Source: Desulfobulbaceae bacterium
GTDB lineage: Bacteria; Desulfobacterota; Desulfobulbia; Desulfobulbales; BM004
Assembly (NCBI GenBank): GCA_002868955.1
Contig: PKTW01000186.1
Location: forward strand, 1-32,158
Direction of reading: 5' to 3'
DNA: 32,158 bases
The translations under genes and the position numbers were made by a program. Below are positions 1-10,021 of this stretch, in pieces (positions within the stretch are counted from its first letter, which is position 1; the number at the start of each line of letters is the position of its first letter). The notes beneath the pieces were generated by a model. It was not told the DNA's origin, did no database searches, and saw only the letters and a program-made list of their open reading frames with translations.

Positions 1-1609
1 ATATTATAATATCGGAAAACTTCAGACCGATACCAGTAAGCGATATGGTTCCCACGATAATGCCGATTACGCCGAGGGTGGCCCCGATGATCAGGGTATT
101 TCTGGCCCCGGTAAGAATGGCCTCCCATATCTCCTTGGGGCCCATCCTGGTTTCTTTTCTTACCCAACTTACGCCTATGCAGGAGATCGTGGCCCAGAAA
201 GCGGAATAACCCGGAGACCGGCCCATGATCATCAGGACGGTAATAATCACCAGGGGCAGTGAGAAATACCATTCACGTTTGAGCACGACAGTCCAATGAT
301 CCATGTCATCGGCTGCAATTCCCTGGATATTGTGTTTCTTGGCCTCAAAGTGGATCATGCAGAACACGGAAAAGAAGTATAACAGTGCCGGGAATATGGC
401 GATCATCATGATGTAGGCATAGGGGGTCTCAGTCAGTTCCGCCATAAGAAAACCGCCGGCTCCCATGACCGGAGGCATGAACATGCCGCCGATGGAGGCT
501 GCAGGCTCAATGGCACCGGCCACATGAGGCCTGAAACCGGCTCGCTTCATAAGCGGGATGGTGAAGGCCCCCGTTGACACGGTATTGGCAATGGCACTTC
601 CTGATACTGAACCAAAAAGGCCGGAGGCGATGACCGCCACCTTGGCAGGTCCGCCGACTGTCTTGCCGGCCAGGGCCATGGGCAGGTCAATGAAGAACTT
701 TCCGGCCCCTGACTTGTGCAGAAAGGCACCAAAAAAAATGAACAGGATCACATAGGTGGCCAGGACATTGGCCATGACCCCGAATACCCCGTTTGTTGAA
801 AGGTACAGCGCATTACTTAAGCGTTCGAACCCGAATCCCCGGTGGGCCATGACCTCTGGAAAATAGGGGCCAAAATAGGCGTAGCAGAGCATGAAGATGC
901 CGATAAACGTCATGGACCAACCAAGGACCCTGCGGCAGATCTCAAGGGAAAGAAGAACCCCGATAATGCTGATCATGGCATCAAGTTCAGTTTCAGCACC
1001 GGCCCGGTAATTAAGGGATTCGAATTCATGGATCCAGTAGTAAATGGCTGCAGCAGAAATCAGGGCAAGCAGGATATCGGACAGCGTCGGATTTTCATCC
1101 CATTTTCGGGCCATCCATTTGTCAACAAACAGCAGAACTCCTGCTATGACTATTGAACTGAGGCCGAGAGCCCACAATTGCAAGGCAGCGGTCATTGCCG
1201 CGCCGAAACCGCCGCTGCGCCAGGCTTTGTTGATCACCAGGAGATGATCGTGAAATGCAATGGTATCACCTCCGTAGAACATAAAAAGCGTAACTGCAGA
1301 TGAAAGGACAAACCCGATGAACAGGTTAAGGGGTATGCGGAGGTACAACTTGCCGGCAGGATAGAGGAGAAAAACCAGGACGTAGGTGATAAAGACATAG
1401 ACCCCCCGGTGATACTGGGTGGACACCGTGGTAATGCCCGCCGTATAAAAATAAAAAAGCACCATGGAGGCCCCCAGCAGGGCTGTGACCCATTTCCACA
1501 GTCCATTAGGTTTCCTGGCGCTCTTGGCGTCCTTTTCGATGAGTTTTTTAAGCTTTTTCTGATCTTCTTTGTTTATGCTTTCAATTTCCTTAATAAGATC
1601 TTCTGCCAT
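1..1609 (-). CDS. TRAP transporter fused 4TM/12TM permease (TAXI-associated), partial, runs off the left edge
   Basis: The reverse strand reads MAEDLIKEIESINKEDQKKLKKLIEKDAKSARKPNGLWKWV... followed by many hydrophobic helices and a DctM-like stretch (GVFGVMANVLATYVILFIFFGAFLHKSGAGKFFIDLPMALAGKTVGGPAKVAVIASGLFGSVSGSAIANTVSTGAFTIPLMKRAGF). It is not in the ORF track because it is open at the window edge. The TAXI receptor gene lies immediately upstream. Confidence 0.9.
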   Translation of the reverse strand, partial: MAEDLIKEIESINKEDQKKLKKLIEKDAKSARKPNGLWKWVTALLGASMVLFYFYTAGITTVSTQYHRGVYVFITYVLVFLLYPAGKLYLRIPLNLFIGFVLSSAVTLFMFYGGDTIAFHDHLLVINKAWRSGGFGAAMTAALQLWALGLSSIVIAGVLLFVDKWMARKWDENPTLSDILLALISAAAIYYWIHEFESLNYRAGAETELDAMISIIGVLLSLEICRRVLGWSMTFIGIFMLCYAYFGPYFPEVMAHRGFGFERLSNALYLSTNGVFGVMANVLATYVILFIFFGAFLHKSGAGKFFIDLPMALAGKTVGGPAKVAVIASGLFGSVSGSAIANTVSTGAFTIPLMKRAGFRPHVAGAIEPAASIGGMFMPPVMGAGGFLMAELTETPYAYIMMIAIFPALLYFFSVFCMIHFEAKKHNIQGIAADDMDHWTVVLKREWYFSLPLVIITVLMIMGRSPGYSAFWATISCIGVSWVRKETRMGPKEIWEAILTGARNTLIIGATLGVIGIIVGTISLTGIGLKFSDIII

Positions 1610-1699
1610 AAACTCAACCCTCTCGCCGATGTTAAAGAAATTTGGGCAGCAGGCATAGCAATACCCACTGCCCCATTCTTTTAATATAAAATATTATCT

Positions 1700-2680
1700 C
1701 TACTTCTGGTCTGGTGCAATTGTTAAACCTTTTTCCTCCCAGAACTTTATGGCGCCGGGGTGTACCGGTGTAACAATACCTTTCAGGCCACCCTCAACAG
1801 ACATGGCTTTTGCAGTGCTTTTAACTTTTACCATGTAGCCGAGCCCTTCCTTGGAATAGATATCAGCCAGGGCGTTGTAGACAAAATCATCCTTTACATG
1901 ATCACCGGCAACCCAGAGGGCTGAATCCTGGAATGAAGGGGTGGCAGTATCAACGCCGCTGTAAGTGCCAGCAGGAATTTCGAGGGAACTATAAAAAGGA
2001 TATTCCTTGAAAAAGCCGGCCTTCTCACCTGCTTCCACAACATTGAGGAGCTTGATCTTGTTGCTGGCAGCTGCCTGGATAACTGAAGAGTTTGGAAACC
2101 CGGCAAATACCCACATTGCATCAATGAGGTTATCACCCATGGCGGATGCAGCTTTTGAGTAGCCGATGAATTCAACTTTCATCTTGTCCCAGAGACCAAG
2201 GCTGGTAAAATAACGCTGGGCTGCACCTGCTGCACCGGAACCGGGACCGCCAACCGCTATACGCTTGCCTTCAAGGTCAGCCACCTCGTTGATGCCGCTG
2301 TCTGCCTTGACGATGAGATGAGCAGGAGCACCGTACAGATAAGCCATGGCCTTGACGTTCTTATACTCCTTAACGTCCTGGGTCAACCTGCCATTCCGCC
2401 CGAGATAAGTGTCACCGGAATAAACGATACCAAAATCCGCATCACCGGAATTCACCCGGCGGAGATTTTCAAGGGACCCGGCAGATGCCATATTGGATAC
2501 CTCGAGATTACCGATATTTTTGGACAGGCGTGTAGCTATTCCGTTGGAAAAATACTGGAACGTACCGCCTTCAGGACCGCCTGAAAATGCCAGACGGTCT
2601 TTGGCCATTGCAGCCATAGGAGCAAAGGCTAAAGCAAACACCAATGAAGCCACAACGAGAAAACTGATTTTTTTAAACAT
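1700..2680 (-). CDS. TAXI family TRAP transporter solute-binding receptor
   Basis: 326 aa with a signal peptide (MFKKISFLVVASLVFALAFAPMAAMA). FSGGPEGGTFQYFSNGIATRLSK and VGGPGSGAAGAAQRYF are typical of TAXI receptors. Adjacent to the fused permease. Confidence 0.93.
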   Translation of the reverse strand: MFKKISFLVVASLVFALAFAPMAAMAKDRLAFSGGPEGGTFQYFSNGIATRLSKNIGNLEVSNMASAGSLENLRRVNSGDADFGIVYSGDTYLGRNGRLTQDVKEYKNVKAMAYLYGAPAHLIVKADSGINEVADLEGKRIAVGGPGSGAAGAAQRYFTSLGLWDKMKVEFIGYSKAASAMGDNLIDAMWVFAGFPNSSVIQAAASNKIKLLNVVEAGEKAGFFKEYPFYSSLEIPAGTYSGVDTATPSFQDSALWVAGDHVKDDFVYNALADIYSKEGLGYMVKVKSTAKAMSVEGGLKGIVTPVHPGAIKFWEEKGLTIAPDQK

Positions 2681-2916
2681 AGATTTTACCCTCCATTAAC
2701 TGATTTTTTTGTTACAGACCTTGCATTGCTGCTGATCTCACTTGCCTGATGTGTAAACTTGAGTAATCTTAAAATTCAAAGACTCCCTTATCATCAAAAA
2801 CATCAAACAACTTTCCTGTGAACAATAATACGCTGCATAATGCCAGGCATGATCTATAAATTCAATCCGGAGAATTCTGATTTTCCTGTCGGAAATTTTC
2901 TTACAACAAATAAAAA

Positions 2917-2943
2917 AGGCCACTTCCTGTGAAGAAGTGGCCT
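2917..2943 (-). terminator. Rho-independent terminator (minus strand)
   Basis: Perfect 10-bp stem AGGCCACTTC/GAAGTGGCCT (2917-2926 / 2934-2943), followed by a U-run on the minus strand (TTTTTTA). Lies downstream of the 2981-3328 CDS. Confidence 0.8.
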
Positions 2944-2980
2944 AAAAATTTTTATACCTGTTTTTTTAAAAAAAACCTTT

Positions 2981-3328
2981 TCATGTGTTTTTGTAGTCTT
3001 TCAAGTCTATATCAATACCTTTCTCCTCGATATCAATATCCTGTTCAACCAGATTATCTATGTTGATATCATGCTCAATAATAGTTTTTAAAGTGGATAA
3101 CTGCCCTATTTTATCCTTGTCCTTCTTCTTGTTGAGTTTTTTTATCTCGGCGCCAAGAAAATCACGGAACTCTTCCAGTTCCACCTTGGAATTCGTGGAA
3201 TAGAGTTTAATGTTAATTTTCTTGAGCTTGCGGGCAAAAGAATCGAGTTTATCTTCCAGTTTTTCTATCTCCTGGTGCACTTCAACCCATTCATCAATTA
3301 ATCCTAATTCCTTTTTTGAATATTTCAT
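2981..3328 (-). CDS. small coiled-coil hypothetical protein
   Basis: About 115 aa from ATG 3328 (the ORF track start at 3340 is GTG). Heptad-like Lys/Glu-rich sequence with an Asp/Ile-rich tail (HDINIDNLVEQDIDIEEKGIDIDLKDYKNT). A good terminator follows. Confidence 0.7.
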   Translation of the reverse strand: MKYSKKELGLIDEWVEVHQEIEKLEDKLDSFARKLKKINIKLYSTNSKVELEEFRDFLGAEIKKLNKKKDKDKIGQLSTLKTIIEHDINIDNLVEQDIDIEEKGIDIDLKDYKNT

Positions 3329-3528
3329 GACTGGTCTCACATAAAATTAATAAAAATAAATTTTATCACACATACCCTCAATACGAAAACCTCTTAATTC
3401 ACCTTGCAAAAACAGACCTTTTGGAGGTTAAGGGCCTGTCCTTTCAAATGACAACTGATTAAAGCCCTGATTGCCTGATCAGCTTTTATAGCATACTTGG
3501 GGGGGCAATGAACAGACTTTTTCAAATA

Positions 3529-4863
3529 TCAGCCTTTAAAATAAATACCGGGCTCAATTGGACTGTCTTCAAAAGCTCCTGCATTTACCAGCAATTTGAC
3601 AATTTCAGAGTAACCCTTACTTTTTGCAAGTATTAATGCAGTCCAACCATTAGCAGCTTTTGCATTTATTTCAGCATTGGCTTCCAGCAGCATTTTAACC
3701 ATGTCTATATTGCCAGTAAATGCTGCATTCATTAACGCAGTTGTGCCGTCGTTGGCTCTTTTATTTACATCAACCCCATTATTGATTAATATTTTTACAA
3801 TATCACGATGCCCGCTTGAGATCGCATTCCAGAGAGCATTCAGGCCACACTCATCGCAGGCATCCACATTGGCATCATTGGCCAGCAATATTTTCACAAT
3901 CTCTCTATACCCCTGCGCAGCTGCATTCATCAACGCGGTTGTCCCGTTATTCGACTGTGCATTTACATCAGCACCTCTGGCTATAAGATTATTCACAATT
4001 CCCACATGCCCCATATAGGAAGCATTCATTAAAGCTGTGCTTCCAATATTGCTTCTTGTATTTACATCGGCATTATTAGCCAGAAGTATTCTTACTATTG
4101 CCATGTGACCCCGATCAGAAGCATATGCCAAAGCTGTTACTCCGTCTTTATCTCTCGCATTAATGTCAACATCTGCATTAAGTAAGCCTTTAACCCGATC
4201 CAAGTCACCATAGTAACATGCATCGATCAGGGAAATAGGGGTTTCTGTTTTTTCAAAGAATTCACTTTTACGTTGACTTTCATGAATAACAAGGCTTTGC
4301 ATCATCTCATTGGCAAAAAGACTCTGTTTTTCTTCCATGAACAGGAAATGATAGACGTAGTTGTCAGCCCGAAGAAGGTATATTGTTGATTTTACAGTAA
4401 TATCACGAGATACCCCTTGGTAGACAATCTTTACGCGATAGAACTGATTACTGTTAAAATGTACTTCTTTTTCTTCAATAATAGTACAAATGACTGATGG
4501 CGATCTTTGCTGAACTAGATTACAGGTGATTCTATTAAATTCAGCGGCAATATTGTGATAGGAAAGATTCTTTACAGCTCTTGAGGCCATGATTTCAATA
4601 ATTGACCCAGCCTCCCTGTTAAGCCAAATGACAAGTTCCCCCTCATCGAGATCTTTCTGTCTCACCCATTCTTGAGGCGGCTTGCTTATCGAAAGATTGT
4701 AGTTCGGGAAATAAACCCGCTCTTCCTCCCCTATGCTTTCAGTAACGGTAATGTTTTGGCTTGTATGAGACAATGGATTTGTTGCAGTACATCCCGAGAA
4801 AAAGATCGACATTAAAAGACTTGCAAGGGGAAAAAATTTTAGAACCTCTTTCATTGGAGTCAC
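3529..4863 (-). CDS. lipoprotein with N-terminal globular domain and about seven C-terminal ankyrin repeats
   Basis: Lipobox-like FFSGC after a hydrophobic N-terminus. Regular 33-aa repeats of the form TALMNAA..G..EIVKILLANDANVNA..NDG. Confidence 0.9.
   Translation of the reverse strand: MTPMKEVLKFFPLASLLMSIFFSGCTATNPLSHTSQNITVTESIGEEERVYFPNYNLSISKPPQEWVRQKDLDEGELVIWLNREAGSIIEIMASRAVKNLSYHNIAAEFNRITCNLVQQRSPSVICTIIEEKEVHFNSNQFYRVKIVYQGVSRDITVKSTIYLLRADNYVYHFLFMEEKQSLFANEMMQSLVIHESQRKSEFFEKTETPISLIDACYYGDLDRVKGLLNADVDINARDKDGVTALAYASDRGHMAIVRILLANNADVNTRSNIGSTALMNASYMGHVGIVNNLIARGADVNAQSNNGTTALMNAAAQGYREIVKILLANDANVDACDECGLNALWNAISSGHRDIVKILINNGVDVNKRANDGTTALMNAAFTGNIDMVKMLLEANAEINAKAANGWTALILAKSKGYSEIVKLLVNAGAFEDSPIEPGIYFKG
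3541..4242 (-). repeat. tandem ankyrin-repeat coding region (about 7 x 99 bp)
   Basis: Seven consecutive 33-residue units, each with the TALxxAxxxGxxxIVxxLxxxxADVNA pattern. Confidence 0.88.
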
Positions 4864-5201
4864 CTCCAGGTTGAGGTAAAATATTTTCTTTTCTATATAT
4901 TATATAATAAGGATTTGGTTGGGAGATAATCAAGTGCCACAATGTGATAAGTATAGGACCTCAATGTCCAAAGGCACCTGAACTTTTTCAAAAAAGATGC
5001 CCATATATAAGGCCGATGATTGGATTTCCGCCCCTGCACATTTAATTCTATAGCAATAATTAAGGGTTATTAAGGATTATTAAAGTAATTATAGTTGGCA
5101 TGCTTTTATGCAGAAAATGTTTATAACATTTAATAATTTGAAATGTTTCTTGAAACCAAATAAGATAGCTATTACACAAATAAAAAAAAGAGGAGGATCA
5201 T

Positions 5202-5450
5202 ATGTTTGATAAAAAGGAATTATGCCAAAAGATTATTGAACTCTATCCGGATCTAGGTGCCTGTGAAATTGATGTCGATGCGTTTTACAGTACGGCAAAA
5301 GGCACCTGGGTTGTTGAACTGAAAAAGGGTGATCATATCCTACAGCATCATTTAGAAAAACATGATGCCTTGGATTGCATAGACGGCAAACAATGCGTAT
5401 CGCTGGGAATTGAAATCGCTCAACTCAAAAAAAACATTGAAACAAAATAA
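5202..5450 (+). CDS. hypothetical protein, 82 aa
   Basis: Strong Shine-Dalgarno (AGAGGAGG) 5-6 nt upstream of the ATG. Acidic/basic soluble composition. No recognised domain. Confidence 0.7.
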   Translation: MFDKKELCQKIIELYPDLGACEIDVDAFYSTAKGTWVVELKKGDHILQHHLEKHDALDCIDGKQCVSLGIEIAQLKKNIETK

Positions 5451-5575
5451 CTTTTACTATATTTGCCAAACACCCAGACTCTGGTTGGCAAATCTCTGAT
5501 GTGCGTGAAGTTTCTCTAACTTATTTTTGAGATATTTACTTAAAGTTTCCGGGTTAAATTCTACTTCAAAAGACA

Positions 5576-5613
5576 AAAGCCGGAGAGGGAAATTCTAATC
5601 CACCTCCGGCTTT
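5576..5613 (-). terminator. probable intrinsic terminator downstream of the 5699-6388 CDS
   Basis: 10-bp inverted repeat AAAGCCGGAG/CTCCGGCTTT followed on the minus strand by TGTCTTTTG. Confidence 0.6.
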
Positions 5614-5698
5614 AAATATTCAGATGTCGGATACAGTGTTGACTTTCTAAAATGCCTATTGGGTCCCTAACCAGGTAAATCTGGCCTGCCAAACAAGA

Positions 5699-6388
5699 CT
5701 ATTCTTTTAATTGCACTGCGAGCTTGCCATCTTCCACTCGAATAAATTCAATCCCCTCTGAAAATGTTTTCCAAAAACCGCTTTCACCGCCAAACTCTTT
5801 GACCAGGTCAACGTTTTTAATGCCGCCGATCCAGGAATTGGGTAATGGAACACCCCATAAACTTATACCACGTAACATCACCACCGGTTTTGCATCTTCA
5901 TAACGCAACTCCAGCCCGGCACTCAGCTTCAGCGTTTTGCCACCGAGAATGGGTAAATCCGGATCCAGCGGCAGAATAAGTTTTGCGCTGGCCAGATTAT
6001 CCGATAAATCAATTGCAAACTTTTCAGCAAGATCAGTATTTTTTGCCAGCAATGCATTTAATTCACGCTCAGTGAACGTTACATGACGACTTGCAGCATC
6101 CTCACTATATTTTTCCGGGATCAATGCTGTTCCATTTTTATCTGCTGGAACTGCATGCGCTCGTCTTGTTGAGTCAAGGCGGTCTAACTTGTCAGCCAGC
6201 ACCTGCGATTCGGACTTACTTAATGCAACCGGCTTAAACTGCTTGGGGAAAAAATACAATACGCTTAACCATACCGTCAGTACTGATGTAACTATCGCGA
6301 TTACTAGCACCAGAAAGAAAAGTTTCACGCCGCTCAAAGGTTTCTTTTGACCCTGACCATTTACATGTATATCATCAATATTTTCCAT
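5699..6388 (-). CDS. single-pass membrane-anchored protein of unknown function
   Basis: 229 aa with one N-terminal TM (VKLFFLVLVIAIVTSVLTVWLSVLYFF) and a soluble C-terminal domain containing VTFTERELNALLAKNTDLAEKFAIDLSDNLASAKLILPLDPDLPILGGKTL. Confidence 0.75.
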   Translation of the reverse strand: MENIDDIHVNGQGQKKPLSGVKLFFLVLVIAIVTSVLTVWLSVLYFFPKQFKPVALSKSESQVLADKLDRLDSTRRAHAVPADKNGTALIPEKYSEDAASRHVTFTERELNALLAKNTDLAEKFAIDLSDNLASAKLILPLDPDLPILGGKTLKLSAGLELRYEDAKPVVMLRGISLWGVPLPNSWIGGIKNVDLVKEFGGESGFWKTFSEGIEFIRVEDGKLAVQLKE

Positions 6389-6617
6389 CTACTACTCACT
6401 TTTATCTTCCGTGTTAAATTTCCTGCAGCCTTGATAGTCACATCTCCCGGCACTTATATTGTGAATGAAAAATTCATGTGCCATGCCGTAATAGTTCATT
6501 CCTTGCCAGCATGCGGATTCGTATTAGACCAGGCCCGGTTAATCGTGTTATTGGTAATGCGAACCGCCTTCGCCTTGCAAACCAATCAAAATTTACAACT
6601 TCAAACATCCCTAAATT

Positions 6618-7256
6618 TCAGGTTTCAACAAGTTTGTTCTGTATGGCAAAACGGGAAAGTTCAGCGTTATTGCGCAGGTTCAACTTCTTTAACAGCCTTA
6701 ACCGATATGTGTCCACTGTCTTCGTGCTGATCCCATAGGCATCAGCGATTTCATGATTAGTATGGCCCATTGCCAGCCGCCTCAGGACCTGCAGTTCCCT
6801 GTTTGAGAGTGAATCCAGGGATGACCTGCCACCGGCACCCTTGGCAACCCTTAAGGCAAGTGCCTCGCTCGCTTCTGCAGTCAGGTATCTGGATCCGCTC
6901 ATTACCTGATGGATGGCCTTGACAATATGTTCCGGAGCAGAACGTTTAGTAACGTACCCCATGGCACCGGCCTCAATTGCCCGTACCACATACTGTTCCT
7001 CCTCATGCATGGTCAGAATGATAATGGGCAGATGGGGCATGTAGATCTTCAGCTGGCTGATCACTTCAAGTCCGTCCAGTCCCGGCATCGATATATCGAT
7101 GACTGCCACATCAGGACTCTTTTCCCTGGCAAGTTTAATAGCGTTCCTGCCGTCATCCGCCTCGGCAATAACCTCAATATCCGCGCTCTCTTCAATAATG
7201 CGGCGAAGACCGGCCCGCACTATTGAGTGGTCATCTGCCAGCAGCACTTTTATCAT
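6618..7256 (-). CDS. NarL/FixJ-family (LuxR HTH) response regulator
   Basis: Receiver: MIKVLLADDHSIVRAGLRRIIE...DVAVIDISMPGLDGLEV...GYVTKRS. HTH: LSNRELQVLRRLAMGHTNHEIADAYGISTKTVDTYRLRLLKKL. Confidence 0.95.
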   Translation of the reverse strand: MIKVLLADDHSIVRAGLRRIIEESADIEVIAEADDGRNAIKLAREKSPDVAVIDISMPGLDGLEVISQLKIYMPHLPIIILTMHEEEQYVVRAIEAGAMGYVTKRSAPEHIVKAIHQVMSGSRYLTAEASEALALRVAKGAGGRSSLDSLSNRELQVLRRLAMGHTNHEIADAYGISTKTVDTYRLRLLKKLNLRNNAELSRFAIQNKLVET

Positions 7257-7480
7257 TATGATTCCTTAGCATTCAACTGAACCCACGAGCCGGCGAGAGG
7301 AACCCGGGGCAAACGGGGAGCCCGCCTGGCAATGGTTCCCCTGGTACCGGACAGATAATAACTGAGGAATGGGTTGCAATTGGGGGTTCCAGAGAACAGT
7401 TCTTTTCATTGCTATAATATTCATACAGAATTTAGTGTCTTTTCGCCAATAACGCTTTAATAAAATGTACGCAAGATGAT

Positions 7481-9958
7481 TCAGGCAATCTCCCGTCGCG
7501 GATTCGGTTCCTGGCTGATAGGAACATTGAACAGTACATGACATCCTTCACCCTTTTCAGACATAACTTCCAGGTTCCCGCCGGCAAGCACAGCCCGCTC
7601 CCGCATGCCTGCAATGCCGACCCCTTCAAACTCTGCCAGCCTTGAGGTATCAAAACCCTTGCCATCATCCCTGACAGAGAGACTTAGAATATTTTTATCC
7701 GTCTTCAAAACAACCGACACACGTGTTGCTTCAGCATATCGAGCCACATTGGTCATGGCTTCCTGGCAAATCCTGTAAGCTGCTGTAGATACGGTTTCAT
7801 TTAATTCCGGAACATTCTTATTCTCGAAAACGCAGGTAATGCCGCTGCGGTTTTCAAAATCACTGGTCAGCCACTCCAGAGCATCAACCAGACCAAGATC
7901 ATCAAGGACCCCGGGACGCAGTCGAATAGCTATTGAACGCACATCTTTGATGGTCTTATCAATCAGGTCACACATGGTTAAGGCGCGTTCGGCGATTTTA
8001 GTGTCCCTGGATTTTAAACGCTCCTGTATCCAGACGGCATCCATGCGCAAAGCGGTCAGCACCTGCCCCAGTTCATCATGGAGTTCCCGGGCAATGGCTG
8101 TGCGCTCCTTTTCCTGGCTCGCCATTATCCTGCCGGAAAGACGCCTTAACTGGTCCTGGGCCTTCTTCACAAAGGTAATGTCGGTGGATATACTACACAC
8201 CCCGTTGACAGCCCCTGCTTCATCATACACCGGGAACTTGACCGAAAGGTAGGTATGCACTTCACTATTATGGGACACCCGTTCCTCAACCTGCATGGAT
8301 TTTCCTTCCTGCAGAACCCGAAGATCATTTTTGCGAAATTCATCGGCTATCTCTATTGACATAATGTCATAATCTGTCTTGCCGCGTACTTCTTCGCTGC
8401 TGACCCCGAACAACTCCTCAAAACGGGAGTTGACCAGGACATATTTGCCATCTCTGTCCTTGACGTACACCACGTCGGGTGTATACTTCAGGATGTTGGT
8501 AACCTCCCTGGTGCGGATGCTGACCAGCCGTTCCAGATCTTTTGAATAGCTGGAAAGTTCCTCCTTGGCTACCCTGAGCGCCTCTACGGCCCTGTTCCTT
8601 TCGGTGACGTCAATAGATACGGCAAGTGTCCTGAAAATTTCACCCTGCTCATCACGTTCTCCTATGGCAGAGAGAAGAATGTCGATCACCTGTCCATCCT
8701 TTTTCCTGATCTGGTAGGGAATATCCGTACAATAGCCCCTTTTGAAAAACTCGGGGAAAACGATTTGCTCAGCATACTTTTTCGCCTCTTCGGTGAAAAA
8801 ATCCGTCAATTTCCTGCCAATGACATCTTCTTCGCTGTAACCGAGCACCTCACTCCAGTAATTGCTGACGCTGACAATTTGCCCTTTTTTATTTATGGAA
8901 TGGAGCATAGCCGGCGTGTTGTGATACAGAGAACGGTAGCGTGCGTCACTCTCCCGCAATGCCTCCTCTGCAGCCTTGCGCTGTCTTATTTCAAGGCTTG
9001 CCTGCCGGTAGAGCATGAGTACGGATATACACATGACAATGAAAAGAGCCAGAACTATGGGGCGCACAAAAACCACCAGCGGCTTGAAAGCTTTCTGGGT
9101 AATCTTCTGCATATCCAGAAGATGATTAACCTTCCAGCCTGGATAGTTGTCCATTTCTATCTGGTGGTGCAGATATTTTTTGCCGTTTCTGAGCACCACA
9201 TAATCTTCCTCGGTCTTCTCCAACCCCACCCATTCCCAAGGACCTGCTCCGAACTGGCGTGAGGCTTTGATCTCAGCAGCTGTATCCTCAGAAATTTGCC
9301 AGGCCGTATGGTATAACCACTCCCTGTGATTTGAGATGAATATCACACCCTTAGGATCGGTGACCATGACAATTTCATCCCCACTGAATTCCATCTCCCG
9401 CTCAATCATCTCAATTGAGCCTTTTATTACTACAATTCCGTCCGGAGATTCTTTGCCGTATTCATAGATCGGGTAACTGAAATACACCCCTCTTTTGCTG
9501 GAAGTTGTGCCCAAGGCTAGATAGTTTGCAGCCTGTCCCCTGATCGCCATCTGAAAGTAGGGGCGGAAGGAAAAGTTCTGCCCCACGAAACTGTCAGGAT
9601 CATTGCGGTTGCTTGATGCTACGGTGTTGCCCTTGTTATTCATGAGGTAACAGACATCTGCCTGCACGGTATTTTTAAAACGGTCGAGGATGCGGTTGGC
9701 AGCACGCAATGTATCCGGGCCGGGATCACTCAGTATATTCTGCAGTTCCTGCATACCGGCAAGAATCCGCACCGGATAATTATATACTGAAAGAAGGGCG
9801 CCCAGATTCTTGTTGATCCGTTCCAGGCGGATTATATTCTCCCGTTCTGCTTCCCTGAAAGCCCCTTCCTTATAAGAAGTATAATAAAAATAGCCTCCGG
9901 CAGTAGCGAAAACAAATGCCATGAATGAAAGTATCAGCAGAATCAAACGGAGTTTCAT
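7481..9958 (-). CDS. membrane sensor histidine kinase (PDC/dCache-like sensor, PAS domains, HisKA_3, HATPase)
   Basis: 825 aa. Periplasmic sensor with SSNRNDPDSFVGQNFSFRPYFQMAIRGQ, two PAS regions (VLGYSEEDVIGR and LFGVSSEEVRGKTDYD), H-box KERTAIARELHDELGQVLTALRMD, and G-box DDGKGFDTSRLAEFEGVGIAGMRERA. Confidence 0.93.
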   Translation of the reverse strand: MKLRLILLILSFMAFVFATAGGYFYYTSYKEGAFREAERENIIRLERINKNLGALLSVYNYPVRILAGMQELQNILSDPGPDTLRAANRILDRFKNTVQADVCYLMNNKGNTVASSNRNDPDSFVGQNFSFRPYFQMAIRGQAANYLALGTTSSKRGVYFSYPIYEYGKESPDGIVVIKGSIEMIEREMEFSGDEIVMVTDPKGVIFISNHREWLYHTAWQISEDTAAEIKASRQFGAGPWEWVGLEKTEEDYVVLRNGKKYLHHQIEMDNYPGWKVNHLLDMQKITQKAFKPLVVFVRPIVLALFIVMCISVLMLYRQASLEIRQRKAAEEALRESDARYRSLYHNTPAMLHSINKKGQIVSVSNYWSEVLGYSEEDVIGRKLTDFFTEEAKKYAEQIVFPEFFKRGYCTDIPYQIRKKDGQVIDILLSAIGERDEQGEIFRTLAVSIDVTERNRAVEALRVAKEELSSYSKDLERLVSIRTREVTNILKYTPDVVYVKDRDGKYVLVNSRFEELFGVSSEEVRGKTDYDIMSIEIADEFRKNDLRVLQEGKSMQVEERVSHNSEVHTYLSVKFPVYDEAGAVNGVCSISTDITFVKKAQDQLRRLSGRIMASQEKERTAIARELHDELGQVLTALRMDAVWIQERLKSRDTKIAERALTMCDLIDKTIKDVRSIAIRLRPGVLDDLGLVDALEWLTSDFENRSGITCVFENKNVPELNETVSTAAYRICQEAMTNVARYAEATRVSVVLKTDKNILSLSVRDDGKGFDTSRLAEFEGVGIAGMRERAVLAGGNLEVMSEKGEGCHVLFNVPISQEPNPRREIA

Positions 9959-10021
9959 ATCTGATTTTTCCTCTGGTCACCGTTACAGCGAAGCTGGTGC
10001 CGCTCCAATGAGAAATGCAGG

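Noticed and set aside
2738-2923. 61-aa minus-strand ORF downstream of the TRAP receptor promoter region
   Set aside because: No Shine-Dalgarno seen, runs into the terminator stem, and its composition is unconvincing.
3541-4242. Regularly spaced similar segments considered as a CRISPR-like array
   Set aside because: The 99-bp periodicity is explained by in-frame ankyrin repeats; there are no conserved direct repeats with unique spacers.
5094-5112. Possible sigma-54 promoter TTGGCATGCTTTTATGCA upstream of the 82-aa gene
   Set aside because: Spacing between the GG and GC elements is 11 nt rather than 10 and the -12 element is imperfect, so it is not supportable.
8765-9262. 165-aa plus-strand ORF inside the sensor kinase gene
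   Set aside because: Antisense shadow ORF. The kinase reading frame is unambiguous.
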